Below are positions 54,016 to 64,000 of a DNA stretch of 64,000 nucleotides, in pieces; the stretch's first letter is position 1; each line of letters begins with the position of its first letter. The notes under the pieces are model-generated. The model was not told the DNA's origin and did no database searches. It was given only the letters and a program-made list of their open reading frames with translations. Where the stretch lies: NCBI RefSeq assembly GCF_019469185.1, contig NZ_CP048264.1, positions 2,690,042 through 2,754,041 on the forward strand, read 5' to 3'. Origin of the DNA: Gilliamella sp. ESL0441. GTDB taxonomy: Bacteria > Pseudomonadota > Gammaproteobacteria > Enterobacterales > Orbaceae. Made by a program: the position numbers and the translations under genes.

Positions 54016-54942
54016 ATGAATAAACAGAATATTACTGAAAAAACCAATACACAGCCAGACGCCAATTCTATTGCACCTAAACCTTTAACACCTTTTTGTG
54101 AATTCTGGTTCTATTTTTCAAAAAATAAAGGAGCAGTCTTTGGTTTAGTTTTTATTGCTATAGTTGTCTTGCTAGCTATATTTGCTAATTTTATCGCTCC
54201 CCATTCACCTTCTGAACAATTTAGAGAGGCTTTATTAGCTCCTCCTGTCTGGATGAAAGATGGTAATTGGCAATTTATTTTAGGAACTGATGATGTAGGT
54301 AGAGATATTTTGTCTCGGCTCATTTATGGTGCTCGTCTATCTTTATTAGTAGGTTGCTTGGTTGTCATCATTTCACTTATTTTGGGCATTACTTTAGGCT
54401 TAATTGCTGGGTATGTTGGTGGCTTCATCGATAACATTATTATGCGAGCGGTTGATATTATGCTCGCTTTACCGAGTTTACTACTTGCACTGGTTTTAGT
54501 TGCAATCTTCGGTCCATCTATTACTAATGCTTCAATTGCATTAGCTTTTGTAGCATTACCACATTATGTTCGTTTAACTCGCGGTGCGACGCTTGCAGAA
54601 ATTAATAAAGATTATGTTATTGCTTCCCGGGTTGCTGGTGCTGGAGCCTTACGGCAAATGTTTATAAATATCCTACCAAACTGTTTAGCGCCGTTAATTG
54701 TTCAAGCCTCGTTAGGATTTTCCAATGCAATTTTAGATATGGCCGCATTAGGTTTTTTAGGTATGGGCGCACAACCACCAACACCAGAATGGGGAACAAT
54801 GCTTGCTGACGTATTGCAATTTGCACATTCTGCATGGTGGGTTGTCACCTTCCCCGGCTTAATCATTTTAATGACAGTGTTAGCTTTCAACTTAATGGGA
54901 GATGGTTTGCGGGACGCACTTGATCCTAAATTGAAGCAGTAA
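54016..54942 (+). CDS. dppC: dipeptide ABC transporter permease DppC
   Basis: The 308-residue permease starts with a polar N-terminus, then a hydrophobic segment ([20 protein letters not shown]), the HPS.QF...LAPP region and [18 protein letters not shown], hallmarks of DppC/OppC. The EAA loop is [20 protein letters not shown]. It lies 14 bp from dppB and dppD. It pairs with DppB in the membrane. Confidence 0.94.
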   Translation: MNKQNITEKTNTQPDANSIAPKPLTPFCEFWFYFSKNKGAVFGLVFIAIVVLLAIFANFIAPHSPSEQFREALLAPPVWMKDGNWQFILGTDDVGRDILSRLIYGARLSLLVGCLVVIISLILGITLGLIAGYVGGFIDNIIMRAVDIMLALPSLLLALVLVAIFGPSITNASIALAFVALPHYVRLTRGATLAEINKDYVIASRVAGAGALRQMFINILPNCLAPLIVQASLGFSNAILDMAALGFLGMGAQPPTPEWGTMLADVLQFAHSAWWVVTFPGLIILMTVLAFNLMGDGLRDALDPKLKQ

Positions 54943-54955
54943 TGGAGATACAGTC

Positions 54956-55936
54956 ATGGCATTATTAGAAGTAAAAGAATTATCAGTAGAATTTAGTGGC
55001 TTTAAAGCCGTAGATCATATTAGTTATAATGTTGAAGAAGGAGAAGTAGTCGGAATAGTCGGAGAATCTGGCTCCGGTAAATCAGTTAGTTCACTCGCCA
55101 TAATGGGATTAATTGATTTTCCTGGCAACGTAGCTGCCAAAGCATTACATTTTGAGGGCAAAAATCTTCAACAACTTTCCAACAAAATGCGTCGTAAAAT
55201 TGTGGGTGCAGATGTGGCTATGATCTTCCAAGATCCAATGACTAGCTTGAATCCATGTTTCACCATCGGTTATCAAATTATTGAAACATTAAAAATTCAC
55301 CAAGGTGGCAATAAAAAAGCACTTAAAGCAAGAGCGATTGAGTTGCTTAAATTAGTGGGTATTCCAGATGCTGAAAATCGTTTAAGTGTTTATCCGCATC
55401 AGTTGTCAGGCGGGATGAGCCAACGTGTAATGATCGCAATCGCAATTGCATGCAATCCTAAACTCTTAATTGCTGATGAGCCGACAACCGCATTAGATGT
55501 TACCATTCAGGGGCAAATTATTGAGTTATTGCTTGAGTTACAACGTAAAAATAACATGGCATTAGTTCTTATAACCCATGATTTAGCATTAGTTTCCGAA
55601 GCCGCACAAAAAATTATTGTGATGTATGCAGGCCAAGTTGTAGAGATAGGTAATGCTGAAATTATCTTTAAAGAACCGTTACATCCTTATACCCAAGCAT
55701 TATTACGCTCACTTCCTGAATTTGCTCAAGATAAAGAACGGTTAGAATCGTTAGCAGGTGTTGTACCGGGTAAATACGATCGACCTACGGGCTGTTTACT
55801 TAATCCTCGTTGTCCTTATGCAAATGAGCGCTGTTATACCGAGGAACCAATATTAATCAGTTATTCAAAAACAAGGAAAGTAAAATGTCATTATCCATTA
55901 TCGCGCGAAGGAATACCTCAATATGAACAACAATAA
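54956..55936 (+). CDS. dppD: dipeptide ABC transporter ATPase DppD
   Basis: The 326-residue ATPase has Walker A GESGSGKS near residue 36, signature LSGGMSQRV near 150 and Walker [13 protein letters not shown] near 170. The C-terminal oligopeptide-transporter domain includes cysteines ([19 protein letters not shown]) typical of the Dpp/Opp 4Fe-4S-binding region. It overlaps dppF by 14 bp and powers uptake with it. Confidence 0.95.
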   Translation: MALLEVKELSVEFSGFKAVDHISYNVEEGEVVGIVGESGSGKSVSSLAIMGLIDFPGNVAAKALHFEGKNLQQLSNKMRRKIVGADVAMIFQDPMTSLNPCFTIGYQIIETLKIHQGGNKKALKARAIELLKLVGIPDAENRLSVYPHQLSGGMSQRVMIAIAIACNPKLLIADEPTTALDVTIQGQIIELLLELQRKNNMALVLITHDLALVSEAAQKIIVMYAGQVVEIGNAEIIFKEPLHPYTQALLRSLPEFAQDKERLESLAGVVPGKYDRPTGCLLNPRCPYANERCYTEEPILISYSKTRKVKCHYPLSREGIPQYEQQ

Positions 55937-56969
55937 TATGGAAAATAGCGAATTATTGCTTGATGCCAGAAACTTGAAAAAATATTATTCTGTAAAAACC
56001 GGTTTCTTTTCGGAACCAAAACAAGTCAAAGCGGTTGATGGTGTTTCTTTTACATTAGGTAAAGGCAAAACCCTTGCGATTGTTGGGGAATCAGGATGTG
56101 GTAAATCCTCATTAGCCCGATTACTAACCATGATTGAAAAACCAACTTCTGGTGAAATGTATTTTAAAGATCAGAATCTATTGAATGATGATCCTCAAGC
56201 GCAAAAATTACGTCGACAAAAAATACAAATCGTTTTCCAAAACCCCTATTCATCATTAAACCCACGTAAAAAAATCGGCTCGATATTAGAAGAACCTCTT
56301 ATTATCAATACAGATTTAACGGCAAGTGATCGTAAAGCAAAAGTACTATCAATGATGCAAAAAGTTGGATTAAAAGAAGAGTTTTATAATCGTTATCCTC
56401 ATATGTTTTCGGGTGGACAACGCCAGCGTATTGCTATCGCAAGAGGTTTAATGCTGGATCCCGAAGTCGTGGTTGCTGATGAACCCGTTTCAGCATTGGA
56501 TGTTTCAGTGCGAGCGCAAGTACTCAATTTAATGATGGATTTGCAACAAGATCTTGGGTTATCTTATATATTTATTTCTCACGACCTTTCGGTTGTTGAG
56601 CATATTGCTGATGAAGTCATGGTGATGTATTTAGGTCGTTGTGTTGAACAAGGTCGAAAAGATGAAATCTATCATCATTCTCAACATCCATACACACAAG
56701 CACTTTTATCGGCAACACCAAGATTAAATCCCGATCTAAGGCAAGATAGAATTAAATTAGAAGGAGAATTACCAAGCCCACTAGATCCACCTTTAGGTTG
56801 TGCTTTTCATGCTCGATGCCGTTGGGCATTTTCACGTTGTACATCTCAGCAACCAAAGCTTATTAATTATAATGAACATAAAGTTGCTTGTTTTTGCGTA
56901 GAAGAAAAAATTAATAACGGCTTATTCAACAAACATATGAATGAGTTAACCGTTAAAAATAATGTATAG
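55923..56969 (+). CDS. dppF: dipeptide ABC transporter ATPase DppF
   Basis: The 348-residue second ATPase has Walker [10 protein letters not shown], the signature [15 protein letters not shown], Walker [14 protein letters not shown], and the C-terminal domain with Cys-rich [15 protein letters not shown]. The start overlaps dppD by 14 bp; a Met five codons in ([20 protein letters not shown]) is an alternative. It completes the dppABCDF operon. Confidence 0.94.
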   Translation: MNNNNMENSELLLDARNLKKYYSVKTGFFSEPKQVKAVDGVSFTLGKGKTLAIVGESGCGKSSLARLLTMIEKPTSGEMYFKDQNLLNDDPQAQKLRRQKIQIVFQNPYSSLNPRKKIGSILEEPLIINTDLTASDRKAKVLSMMQKVGLKEEFYNRYPHMFSGGQRQRIAIARGLMLDPEVVVADEPVSALDVSVRAQVLNLMMDLQQDLGLSYIFISHDLSVVEHIADEVMVMYLGRCVEQGRKDEIYHHSQHPYTQALLSATPRLNPDLRQDRIKLEGELPSPLDPPLGCAFHARCRWAFSRCTSQQPKLINYNEHKVACFCVEEKINNGLFNKHMNELTVKNNV

Positions 56970-57015
56970 ATATGAATTTTTATTAATACGAGTTTTTACT
57001 AAACATAGATAATTT

Positions 57016-58119
57016 ATGACTTATTATACTAATATATTTTCCCCTGAAACCTATCATGCTTTCACGCATTCCGATAAATCAATATCCGGTTTTCGTATTC
57101 GGCAAGAAGGGCTCGCTAAAAAGCTTAAGCCTGGAGATATTTTAATTTGCTATATAACACGATTATCTCGTTGGTGTGGTTTACTTGAAATTATTGATGG
57201 TCCTTTTCACGATTCTACACCCATTTTTTTAGATGAAGATGATCCTTTTACAGTTCGTTTTCATGTCTGTACTAAAGTTTGGTTACCGTTGGCTGAAACA
57301 ATTCCTATTCATATTGATGAACTTTGGCAAAAACTTACTTTTACAAAATCACATAATAAAAAAAGCAGTGCTTGGACAGGGCTATTAAGAACCAGTTTAA
57401 ATAAACTTAATGATAAAGATGGTAAGTTACTAGCAAGCACATTATTAAAACAGTCAAATATTGCCATACCCTATCTTTTAGATGAAATTGATAAGAAAAA
57501 ACTAAAAATTCATACTGTTAATCGTGAAGATAAAGTAATTGAAGTTTCTATCCCAGAAAATGATGAATCTTTAGTGGAGAATGAACAAACTCAAACTACT
57601 GAAGTCCGCGAATCGATTAAAATGCAAGCTCTAATTGCTCAAATCGGGGCTTGTATGGGGCTTAAAGTTTGGCTGCCAAAAGCAGATCGAAGTCGAGTTT
57701 TAAAAGAATGGAAAAAAAACACTGAAGTTTTATTAGATAAATTACCGCTTAATTACGATGAAACAACATTAAGTACCATTGAACAAATTGACGTAATTTG
57801 GCTAAAAGGTCGCTCAATTGTTCGAGCTTTTGAAGTAGAGCATACTACATCTGTTTATTCAGGTTTATTACGTATGGCTGACTTATTAGCATTACAACCG
57901 AATATGAATATTAATTTACATATCGTTGCGCCCGATAACCGACAAGAAAAAGTCTTTCAAGAAATCCGACGACCAGTATTCTCTTTACTCGAAAAAGGTC
58001 CTTTATCTGAAAGCTGTAGTTATATTTCATACAGTAGCCTAAAAGAGCTTAGTAAACAAAAACACTTAGATCGGATGACTGATAACGTATTAGATGATTA
58101 TGCTGAATATCAAGAATAA
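57016..58119 (+). CDS. EVE-like domain plus PD-(D/E)XK nuclease, putative modification-dependent restriction protein
   Basis: The first 110 residues form an EVE/PUA-like module (FRIRQEGLAKKLKPGDILIC, ITRLSRWCGLLEIIDGPF), a fold that binds modified bases. The C-terminal half contains a nuclease-type core: Asp259 in TIEQIDVIWLKG and Glu273-x-Glu275 in VRAFEVEHTTSVYSGL, preceded by an alpha helix (MQALIAQIGACMGLKVWLP). The second acid in place of the usual lysine may change catalysis. EVE-nuclease fusions are candidates for type IV restriction. It stands 46 bp after dppF on the same strand. Function is inferred from domain logic. Confidence 0.55.
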   Translation: MTYYTNIFSPETYHAFTHSDKSISGFRIRQEGLAKKLKPGDILICYITRLSRWCGLLEIIDGPFHDSTPIFLDEDDPFTVRFHVCTKVWLPLAETIPIHIDELWQKLTFTKSHNKKSSAWTGLLRTSLNKLNDKDGKLLASTLLKQSNIAIPYLLDEIDKKKLKIHTVNREDKVIEVSIPENDESLVENEQTQTTEVRESIKMQALIAQIGACMGLKVWLPKADRSRVLKEWKKNTEVLLDKLPLNYDETTLSTIEQIDVIWLKGRSIVRAFEVEHTTSVYSGLLRMADLLALQPNMNINLHIVAPDNRQEKVFQEIRRPVFSLLEKGPLSESCSYISYSSLKELSKQKHLDRMTDNVLDDYAEYQE

Positions 58120-58313
58120 TAATAAAAACAGTAATTAAAGTGCATTTATGAAAAGCTAGATAGGTGTAATGAATATAAAAAGATAACATACAATCTTTTA
58201 AAACTAATTACACCTGCCTTTTCAATTTTATATTTGAATTATTATTTACTCACCTATGGGGATTAATCCCTAAAATTTAGAGCATTCTTCTCCAATTGCA
58301 TATGCAGTTATGC

Positions 58314-58554
58314 CTATCCCTCTGACAAATCCCATATATGCTTAAGCCAGTCAATACTAACTTTAATAATTAGATCATTGACTGAAAATGGAGTTTCATA
58401 AGGATCAAATAAAGGCACTTCCGGTTGTAATTTATTATCAATGACTTTTACGTCAAACAGTTCACGATAAGGTTCTATAACTTTATTAAGTACGTATAAA
58501 TCTGGTCCGATAAGGTGAATAATAATAGAAAATATACCTTCCTCACATAATACT
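58314..58554 (-). pseudogene. broken gene fragment, unrecognised
   Basis: The minus strand is open for about 80 codons with coding-like content: EEGIFSIIIHLIGPDLYVLN, VIEPYRELFDVKVIDNKLQP, VPLFDPYETPFSVNDLIIKV and DWLKHIWDLSEG-stop (58314-58316). An in-frame TAG cuts it off at the 5' end and there is no start. The family is not recognised. It lies in the 568-bp spacer between two putative restriction genes. Confidence 0.45.
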
Positions 58555-58687
58555 AGCTATTGCTGGCTTTTTATCAAATACGATTTGGAAGTAAATATTC
58601 TCATTTGTTCTGTAATAAACTAATTTTTTACAGTATGTTTCATATTTTTGTGAACTAGATCACAAAAATAATTTTATTTTTATAATA

Positions 58688-59599
58688 ATGTCCAATCTTT
58701 ATCTTTACATTAATTTATCAAAAATAATGGATTGCAAACAATTACAGAAAAAAATCATTGATATCACCATTTGGAAAAAAGGCGAACAACGAGCACCACA
58801 TAAACCTTTATTACTTCTGTATGTCTTATCAAAATATAAACAAAGTCATACACGTTTATTTAATTATAAAACTGAAATTGAGGAACCATTGCTTGATCTG
58901 TTGATGCGTTTTAGTCCTCGACGTACACATTACTATCCTAATATGCCTTTTTGGCGATTGAAAAATGATGGATTCTGGCAATTAACCAATATCGAAAATT
59001 GCATAAATATCAATAATCCAAGTAAAGAACCAACCAGTAAACAGCTAGCCTTATCACAAGTTTATGGGGGATTTGATGAACCATCCTATCAATGTCTAAT
59101 AAAAAATCCATCAGCTATCGATCAAATAGCAGAACAGATTTTAAGTCAGCATTTTCCTGAAAGTGTGCAAGAAAATTTAATCAATCGACTTGATTTTAGT
59201 TTAATAAATTTTAATCGCCAACGAGATCCAAAGTTCAGACAGTTAGTCTTACGAGCTTACAATTACCAATGTGCAATTTGTGGTTTTGATTTAAGGTATG
59301 ATTCAGTATCCATTGGTCTTGAAGCAGCTCATGTAAAATGGAAACAGCATGGCGGTCCTTGTGTTATCAATAATGGTTTAGCGCTTTGTTCATTACATCA
59401 TTCGGCTTTTGATATGGGAGTAATTGGGCTTGATAGTAGTTTAAAAATTAAAATATCAAATGGTATTAACGGTAATCAAATTGTCGAGAGATTATTTTGG
59501 AATTTTGAAGGAAAAGATATTAAGCGACCTAGATCGAAGGAAGATCATTTACATTATCGGTTTGTTGAATGGCATTTGAGAGAAGTGTTTAGGAAGTAA
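58688..59599 (+). CDS. phosphorothioate-DNA-directed HNH restriction endonuclease (SBD-HNH)
   Basis: The N-terminal half has the sulfur-binding-domain pattern of ScoMcrA/SprMcrA-type enzymes: GEQRAPHKPLLLLYVLSKY, LLDLLMRFSPRRTHYYPNMP, FWRLKNDGFWQL. The C-terminal half is an HNH nuclease with Cys195 and Cys198 (YQCAICGF), His215 (GLEAAHVKW), Asn229 and Cys234-x-x-His237-His238 (LALCSLHHSAFDMG). Such enzymes cut DNA whose backbone carries phosphorothioate. The Met at codon 14 (58727, MDCKQLQKKIIDITIW) is a likely alternative start. No dnd genes are in the window, as expected for a cell that restricts PT-marked DNA. Confidence 0.75.
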   Translation: MSNLYLYINLSKIMDCKQLQKKIIDITIWKKGEQRAPHKPLLLLYVLSKYKQSHTRLFNYKTEIEEPLLDLLMRFSPRRTHYYPNMPFWRLKNDGFWQLTNIENCININNPSKEPTSKQLALSQVYGGFDEPSYQCLIKNPSAIDQIAEQILSQHFPESVQENLINRLDFSLINFNRQRDPKFRQLVLRAYNYQCAICGFDLRYDSVSIGLEAAHVKWKQHGGPCVINNGLALCSLHHSAFDMGVIGLDSSLKIKISNGINGNQIVERLFWNFEGKDIKRPRSKEDHLHYRFVEWHLREVFRK

Positions 59600-59900
59600 A
59601 TATGACTAAAATTGATAATCTAATGCATACTTCTGTTTTAAATAATCTATCCATTAATCAAAATAACTATCAAAATATACTCATTAGAAATATTCAATTA
59701 ATCAGTTATTCCATACTTATTTGTAATGCTGATTTTTTGAAATGAATCATGAATACTTTATTAATATTCATACTTTTATGATTCAGCTAATTCATATCAA
59801 CTTGATATTGTTTCTCATAATTTTAATATTTCTATAATTTTATTATGATTATTTAACTTTCCATCAAATAACATAGAACATCATAAAAATCCTTGTTCCT

Positions 59901-59929
59901 TTGACAACAAAACACTTTTTTATGATATT
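59901..59929 (+). promoter_or_regulatory. promoter of amiC
   Basis: TTGACA (59901-59906), a 17-bp spacer and GATATT (59924-59929), 41 bp before the ATG at 59970. The consensus -35 here also explains why the TTG at 59901 is not a start codon. The spacer 59600-59900 shows no gene. Confidence 0.6.
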
Positions 59930-59969
59930 ATCCGCTCTTATCTTGTTCAACATTAGAAAGTGCCTAGAT

Positions 59970-61205
59970 ATGTCAAAAACATTCAGTCCAACAAAGCGCC
60001 TTTTAGTTAAAGGTATTCTTGCGACTTGTTTATTGTCTGTCACTCGTGTTGGTCTTGCTTCAGCAATGGCACAAGTGGTCGCTGTTCGTATTTGGCCCTC
60101 CTCTACTTACACACGAATTACGTTAGAATCCAATAGTAAGCTTAAATATAAAAGTGCTGCATTATTTAACCCAGATCGATTAGTGATCGATATTGATAAT
60201 ATCAATTCTAATCCTGTTTTAAAAAGTATTTCATCGAAAGTATTAAGTCACGATCCTTACATTAAATCAATTCAAGTTACCCAGCTAGATGCTAAAACGG
60301 TCAGAATCATGATCGAGGCTAAGCAAGGAATAGACCCCAATACTTTTACGTTACCCCCTGTAGCCGAATTTAAAAACCGTTTAGTCATCGATCTTTATCC
60401 TTCAAAACAATCTTCAATAACAGATGATGATCCTTTATTAGCACTGTTAGAAGAATATACAAAAGGTGATCTAAACCAACAGCAAGCTGAGATCAAACCA
60501 CCCATTAATAAAAAGAAAAATAGCCCGATTATTGTGATGCTCGATCCCGGTCATGGCGGTGAAGATCCGGGTGCGATTGGCTATAACAAAACCAGAGAAA
60601 AGGATATTGTTTTACAAATTGCACGCAGAACTTTTAATTTATTGAAAAAAGAGCCGAATGTTAAAGTCTATATGACCCGTAATGAAGATGTGTTTATTCC
60701 ATTGAAAGTGCGAGTGGCTAAAGCGCGATCTTTACATGCCGATCTTTTTATTTCTATCCATGCAGATGCATTTACTAGTCGATCAGTTAAAGGATCTTCT
60801 GTGTTTTCATTATCCACCCGTGGGGCGACAAGCTCGGCAGCAAATTATTTGGCTCAAACACAAAATAATGCCGATCAAATAGGTGGTGTGAGTCGCAGTG
60901 GTGATAAATATTTAGATAATACTATTTTAGATTTAGTCCAAAAAACAACTATTAGCAACGGGGTATTATTAGGTAATGCTATATTAAATCGACTAAAAGG
61001 CGTCAATAGTTTACATAAACCTTCACTTGAAAAAGCAGGTTTTGCTGTTTTGAAAGCCCCTGATATTCCTTCTGTTTTGGTCGAAACCGCTTTTATTAGT
61101 AATATTAACGAAGAAAAAAAATTAAAAACCGCTTCTTTCCAGAATCAAGTATCAAAAGCGATTGTTAGTGGTATTAAAGATTACCTGAAAAAGCGTAAAA
61201 ATTAA
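59970..61205 (+). CDS. amiC: N-acetylmuramoyl-L-alanine amidase AmiC
   Basis: I choose ATG 59970 ([20 protein letters not shown]), which gives 411 residues as in AmiC; the upstream frame from 59901 starts in the promoter. The signal region [20 protein letters not shown] resembles the Tat signal of E. coli AmiC but with Lys-Arg in place of Arg-Arg. An AMIN domain follows ([20 protein letters not shown]), then a linker and the Amidase_3 domain with zinc ligands in [28 protein letters not shown] and [10 protein letters not shown]. It splits septal peptidoglycan in cell separation. Confidence 0.92.
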   Translation: MSKTFSPTKRLLVKGILATCLLSVTRVGLASAMAQVVAVRIWPSSTYTRITLESNSKLKYKSAALFNPDRLVIDIDNINSNPVLKSISSKVLSHDPYIKSIQVTQLDAKTVRIMIEAKQGIDPNTFTLPPVAEFKNRLVIDLYPSKQSSITDDDPLLALLEEYTKGDLNQQQAEIKPPINKKKNSPIIVMLDPGHGGEDPGAIGYNKTREKDIVLQIARRTFNLLKKEPNVKVYMTRNEDVFIPLKVRVAKARSLHADLFISIHADAFTSRSVKGSSVFSLSTRGATSSAANYLAQTQNNADQIGGVSRSGDKYLDNTILDLVQKTTISNGVLLGNAILNRLKGVNSLHKPSLEKAGFAVLKAPDIPSVLVETAFISNINEEKKLKTASFQNQVSKAIVSGIKDYLKKRKN

Positions 61206-61242
61206 TATTTCTTTTTCAGGTAAGAATTAAAATTATCGTCAA

Positions 61243-61848
61243 TTAAACTTTAGTAATAATCGTTAAACATCTATCCGCATTTAATTGTGGAATAGTCAGT
61301 TTAATATTCTGTTTAAGTTCAAACCCTTCAGGAATAGGATCTTGTTCACTACCTTTTAAAGCATAAAACGATCCCTGTTGATTGGGTAGATGTTGACACC
61401 AAGTAAGCATATCTTGTAATGAAGCAAACGCTCGGCTAATGACACCATCAAATTGTTGTTCGGTATAGTCCTCTATGCGGCTTTGCACCGGATTAATATT
61501 ATTCAGTTTTAATTCAAATTTTACCTGTTTTAAAAAGCGGATACGTTTTCCTAAACTGTCAACTAAATCAAATTGTTTATCAGGATTGATGATCGCTAAT
61601 GGAATACCAGGTAACCCAGGTCCTGTTCCAACATCAATAAAATGTTCGCCCACTAAATAGGGCGATACCACTAAACTATCCATAATGTGTTTTACTAACA
61701 TTTCGTTGGGATCACGCACAGCAGTTAAATTATAGGCCTTATTCCACTTATTCAGCATTTCAACATACTCAATAAGCAGATCAATTTGCTGATCTGTGAT
61801 AAAAAGATCTGTTTGATCAATCAGATTAGTGAGTTTCTTTTTTAACAT
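61243..61848 (-). CDS. rsmG: 16S rRNA (guanine527-N7)-methyltransferase RsmG
   Basis: The 201-residue methyltransferase has the SAM-binding motif [18 protein letters not shown] and, before it, [20 protein letters not shown], both typical of RsmG/GidB. It methylates G527 of 16S rRNA in the ribosome assembly pathway. It overlaps the end of mnmG by 23 bp, the usual gidA-gidB arrangement near oriC. Length is close to E. coli (207). Confidence 0.96.
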   Translation of the reverse strand: MLKKKLTNLIDQTDLFITDQQIDLLIEYVEMLNKWNKAYNLTAVRDPNEMLVKHIMDSLVVSPYLVGEHFIDVGTGPGLPGIPLAIINPDKQFDLVDSLGKRIRFLKQVKFELKLNNINPVQSRIEDYTEQQFDGVISRAFASLQDMLTWCQHLPNQQGSFYALKGSEQDPIPEGFELKQNIKLTIPQLNADRCLTIITKV

Positions 61849-63718
61849 AATTCTTCTTTTTTAAATAAACTAATAACATTGATATTGCCGCCGGTGTTAT
61901 GCCTGAAATACGTGAAGCTTGCCCAATCGATACAGGTTTATGCTGTTTCAATTTAGCGACAACTTCATTTGATAATCCAGAAATTTCAGCATAATCAATA
62001 TGCTCAGGAATTAATGTTTCTTCGTTACGTTTTTGGCGCTCGATTTCTTCAATTTGAAGTTTGATATATCCATCATATTTAACTTGAATTTCAACTTGTT
62101 CTGCAGCACTAGGATCAGTTAATCCAGGCGCAAATAGTGATAATGATTTCAATGTGTTATAGCTCATTTCAGGGCGTTTAAGTAACTCTTCACCATTTGC
62201 TTCTTTGGTTAAATTAGCACTTAAAACGGCATTCACTTCATCAATAGTTTCAATATGTGGATGCACCCATATATCACGTAAACGCGCTCTTTCTTGTTCT
62301 ATCGCTTCAAATTTTTCGTTAAATTTTTGCCAACGATAATCATCAACCATGCCTAGCTTACGACCAATTTCAGTTAAGCGTATATCAGCGTTATCTTCAC
62401 GTAACATCAAACGATATTCAGCACGAGAAGTAAACATTCGGTAAGGTTCATTGGTGCCTAACGTACAAAGATCATCAACCAGTACACCTAAATAAGCTTG
62501 ATCACGCGTTGGATACCATTGATCTTGATCATAAACAAACCGTGCGGCATTTAAACCTGCTAACATGCCTTGAGCAGCTGCCTCTTCATACCCTGTTGTT
62601 CCATTAATTTGTCCGGCTAAAAATAGTCCTTTGATCACTTTACTTTCAAGTGTAGGTTTAAGATCACGAGGATCAAAATAATCATATTCGATCGCATACC
62701 CAGGTCTGATGATATTAGCCTTTTCAAGACCTTTCATACTACGTACAAAAGCAAGTTGTGTATCAAATGGTAAACTGGTTGAGATCCCATTTGGGTATAT
62801 TTCGTTACTATCTAATCCTTCTGGCTCTAAATAGATCTGATGTGAATTACGATCTGAAAAACGCATAATTTTGTCTTCAATTGAAGGACAATATCTTGGC
62901 CCTACGCCTTCAATCACCCCTGTGTACATTGGACTTCGATCTAAGCTATTACGAATGATCTCATGTGTCGTTTCGTTTGTGCTTGTTATATAACATGGGA
63001 TCTGTTTTGGGTGCTGATTAGCATTACCTAAAAACGAAAATACCGGAACAGGATCATCACCATATTGTGTACCTAATTTAGAAAAATCAATTGTTCGGGC
63101 ATCAATACGCGGTGGTGTACCTGTTTTTAATCGTCCCATTCTAAATGGGTATTGATGTAATGATTTAGATAGTCCAATTGAAGCAGGATCGCCTGTTCTT
63201 CCTCCACTGTAATTATCTAAACCAATATGGATTTTTCCATTTAGAAAGGTTCCTGCAGTTAAAACGACAGCTTTAGCTTTAAAAGAAACGCCCATTTGCG
63301 TTTTAACTCCAGTGATCTGATCGTTCTCAATGATCACATCTTCTACGGATTGTTGAAAGAGCATTAAGTTTTCTTGGTTTTCAAGTGTTGTTCTGATCAC
63401 TTTTCGATAAAGCGATCGATCTGCTTGTGCACGTGTTGCCCTAACAGCAGGCCCTTTGCTGCTATTAAGGATCCTAAATTGGATCCCTGCAAGATCAATA
63501 GCGTGAGCCATTAAACCACCCATGGCATCGATTTCTTTAACCAAATGACCTTTACCAATACCACCAATAGCAGGATTGCATGACATTTGTCCTAATGTAT
63601 TGATATTATGGGTTAAAAGTAGTGTTTTTCGGCCCATTCTTGCTGATGCCATAGCGGCTTCTGTGCCAGCATGACCACCGCCGACAATAATGACATCAAA
63701 AAGATCCGGATAAAACAT
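61826..63718 (-). CDS. mnmG: tRNA uridine-5-carboxymethylaminomethyl modification enzyme MnmG
   Basis: MnmG with MnmE installs cmnm5 on U34 of certain tRNAs. The 630-residue protein begins [20 protein letters not shown], the FAD-binding motif, and contains [29 protein letters not shown] and [20 protein letters not shown]. The length matches E. coli (629). It reads leftward, away from the oriC-like region at 63719-64000, exactly as gidA does in E. coli. Confidence 0.98.
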   Translation of the reverse strand: MFYPDLFDVIIVGGGHAGTEAAMASARMGRKTLLLTHNINTLGQMSCNPAIGGIGKGHLVKEIDAMGGLMAHAIDLAGIQFRILNSSKGPAVRATRAQADRSLYRKVIRTTLENQENLMLFQQSVEDVIIENDQITGVKTQMGVSFKAKAVVLTAGTFLNGKIHIGLDNYSGGRTGDPASIGLSKSLHQYPFRMGRLKTGTPPRIDARTIDFSKLGTQYGDDPVPVFSFLGNANQHPKQIPCYITSTNETTHEIIRNSLDRSPMYTGVIEGVGPRYCPSIEDKIMRFSDRNSHQIYLEPEGLDSNEIYPNGISTSLPFDTQLAFVRSMKGLEKANIIRPGYAIEYDYFDPRDLKPTLESKVIKGLFLAGQINGTTGYEEAAAQGMLAGLNAARFVYDQDQWYPTRDQAYLGVLVDDLCTLGTNEPYRMFTSRAEYRLMLREDNADIRLTEIGRKLGMVDDYRWQKFNEKFEAIEQERARLRDIWVHPHIETIDEVNAVLSANLTKEANGEELLKRPEMSYNTLKSLSLFAPGLTDPSAAEQVEIQVKYDGYIKLQIEEIERQKRNEETLIPEHIDYAEISGLSNEVVAKLKQHKPVSIGQASRISGITPAAISMLLVYLKKKNYVKKETH

Positions 63719-64000
63719 ATAAAGCCTCGTTGTTAATTTCTATATAGATGATCGTTATTTCAGAAATGTTGTTTTGATCTAAATTAGCGTTAGCGATTTT
63801 ACTCATCTTTTTGAATACGTCAAATGATCTAATTTGATCGCCATTTAAATTAAATAAGATCTTTTATGTGATCTTTTTATTTTTATTACTACTAATGTGG
63901 ATCCTTTCTGTTGATAACTCGATATAGTAGTTATTTTATAGGATCTTATTGATCGTGCAACGTTGTTAATTGATCGGATCTTTGTCGATCTAAACTTGTT
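63719..64000. other. oriC: probable start of the chromosomal origin (oriC)
   Basis: This spacer upstream of mnmG holds 12 GATC sites in about 280 bp, far above chance. It has two adjacent AT-rich 13-mer-like elements starting GATCTTTTATGT (63858) and GATCTTTTTATT (63870), which resemble the GATCTNTTNTTTT unwinding repeats of E. coli oriC. The sequence TGTTGATAA at 63909-63917 is a near-consensus DnaA box on the minus strand (TTATCAACA). mnmG next to oriC is a conserved order. The window ends inside it. Confidence 0.75.
63858..63882 (+). other. candidate DNA unwinding element 13-mers
   Basis: Two tandem GATC-led AT-rich elements at 63858-63869 and 63870-63882 match the family of 13-mers at which DnaA melts oriC. 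Confidence 0.6.

Noticed and set aside
58141..58215. Terminator from AGGTGTAAT/ATTACACCT after the EVE-nuclease gene
   Set aside because: The 9-bp arms are separated by a loop of more than 130 nt, so a terminator is unlikely.
59901..59969. Upstream TTG start for amiC
   Set aside because: The TTG is part of a consensus -35 box, and the ATG at 59970 gives the normal AmiC N-terminus.

Overview
The window looks like chromosomal DNA of an AT-rich gammaproteobacterium. The gene orders (mnmG-rsmG next to a GATC-rich oriC-like region, rlmN-pilW, groES-groEL-fxsA, nagE/nagBAC, dppABCDF, tRNA-His/tRNA-Pro) are enterobacterial or pasteurellacean in style. Low GC, a large CDI locus and an Amadori-product (gfr-type) PTS operon together suggest a host-associated member of the Orbaceae such as Gilliamella. 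The taxon is an inference; I could not run a search.

Layout. 1-3.7 kb: N-acetylglucosamine uptake and catabolism (nagE start, nagB, nagA, nagC) with candidate CRP and NagC sites. 3.7-7.2 kb: asd and a secreted or anchored S9 prolyl oligopeptidase. 7.3-33.2 kb: a contact-dependent growth inhibition (CDI) locus read right to left, cdiB-cdiA-cdiI, followed downstream by about nine orphan CdiA-CT/immunity modules, intact and broken. Several orphans carry a near-identical 0.9 kb copy of the CdiA pretoxin region ending in VENN, followed by unrelated toxin domains (RNase A-like, PD-(D/E)XK-type, DHIPS/HNH-like, others) and their immunity genes (Imm22-like, Imm42-like, barstar, CdiI_2-like, others). 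Remnants of a SymE-like gene on the opposite strand recur between modules, and all of them are broken. An IS256-family remnant caps the left end.

33.5-39.6 kb: a mannose-family PTS (EIIA, B, C, D) with two SIS-domain deglycase-like enzymes and two GntR/UTRA regulators, most like the Salmonella gfr system for glucoselysine and fructoselysine. 40.0-40.5 kb: tRNA-His and tRNA-Pro followed by 165-bp tandem repeats that carry the tRNA-Pro 3' end and a terminator. 40.7-50.4 kb: cyuA-type cysteine desulfidase, cpxRA, a VanY-like carboxypeptidase, rlmN, pilW, mntP, groESL with a sigma-32-like promoter, fxsA. 50.5-57 kb: tRNA-Phe and the dppABCDF dipeptide importer. 57-59.6 kb: two putative modification-dependent nucleases (EVE plus PD-(D/E)XK, and a sulfur-binding-domain HNH enzyme). 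60-64 kb: amiC, rsmG, mnmG and the start of a probable oriC.

The most unusual parts are the CDI orphan array with its symE-flanked modules and shared pretoxin repeats, which look like a cassette store for toxin switching, and the tRNA-Pro-derived tandem repeats. Toxin activities are family-level inferences. Orphan modules have no secretion signal of their own.
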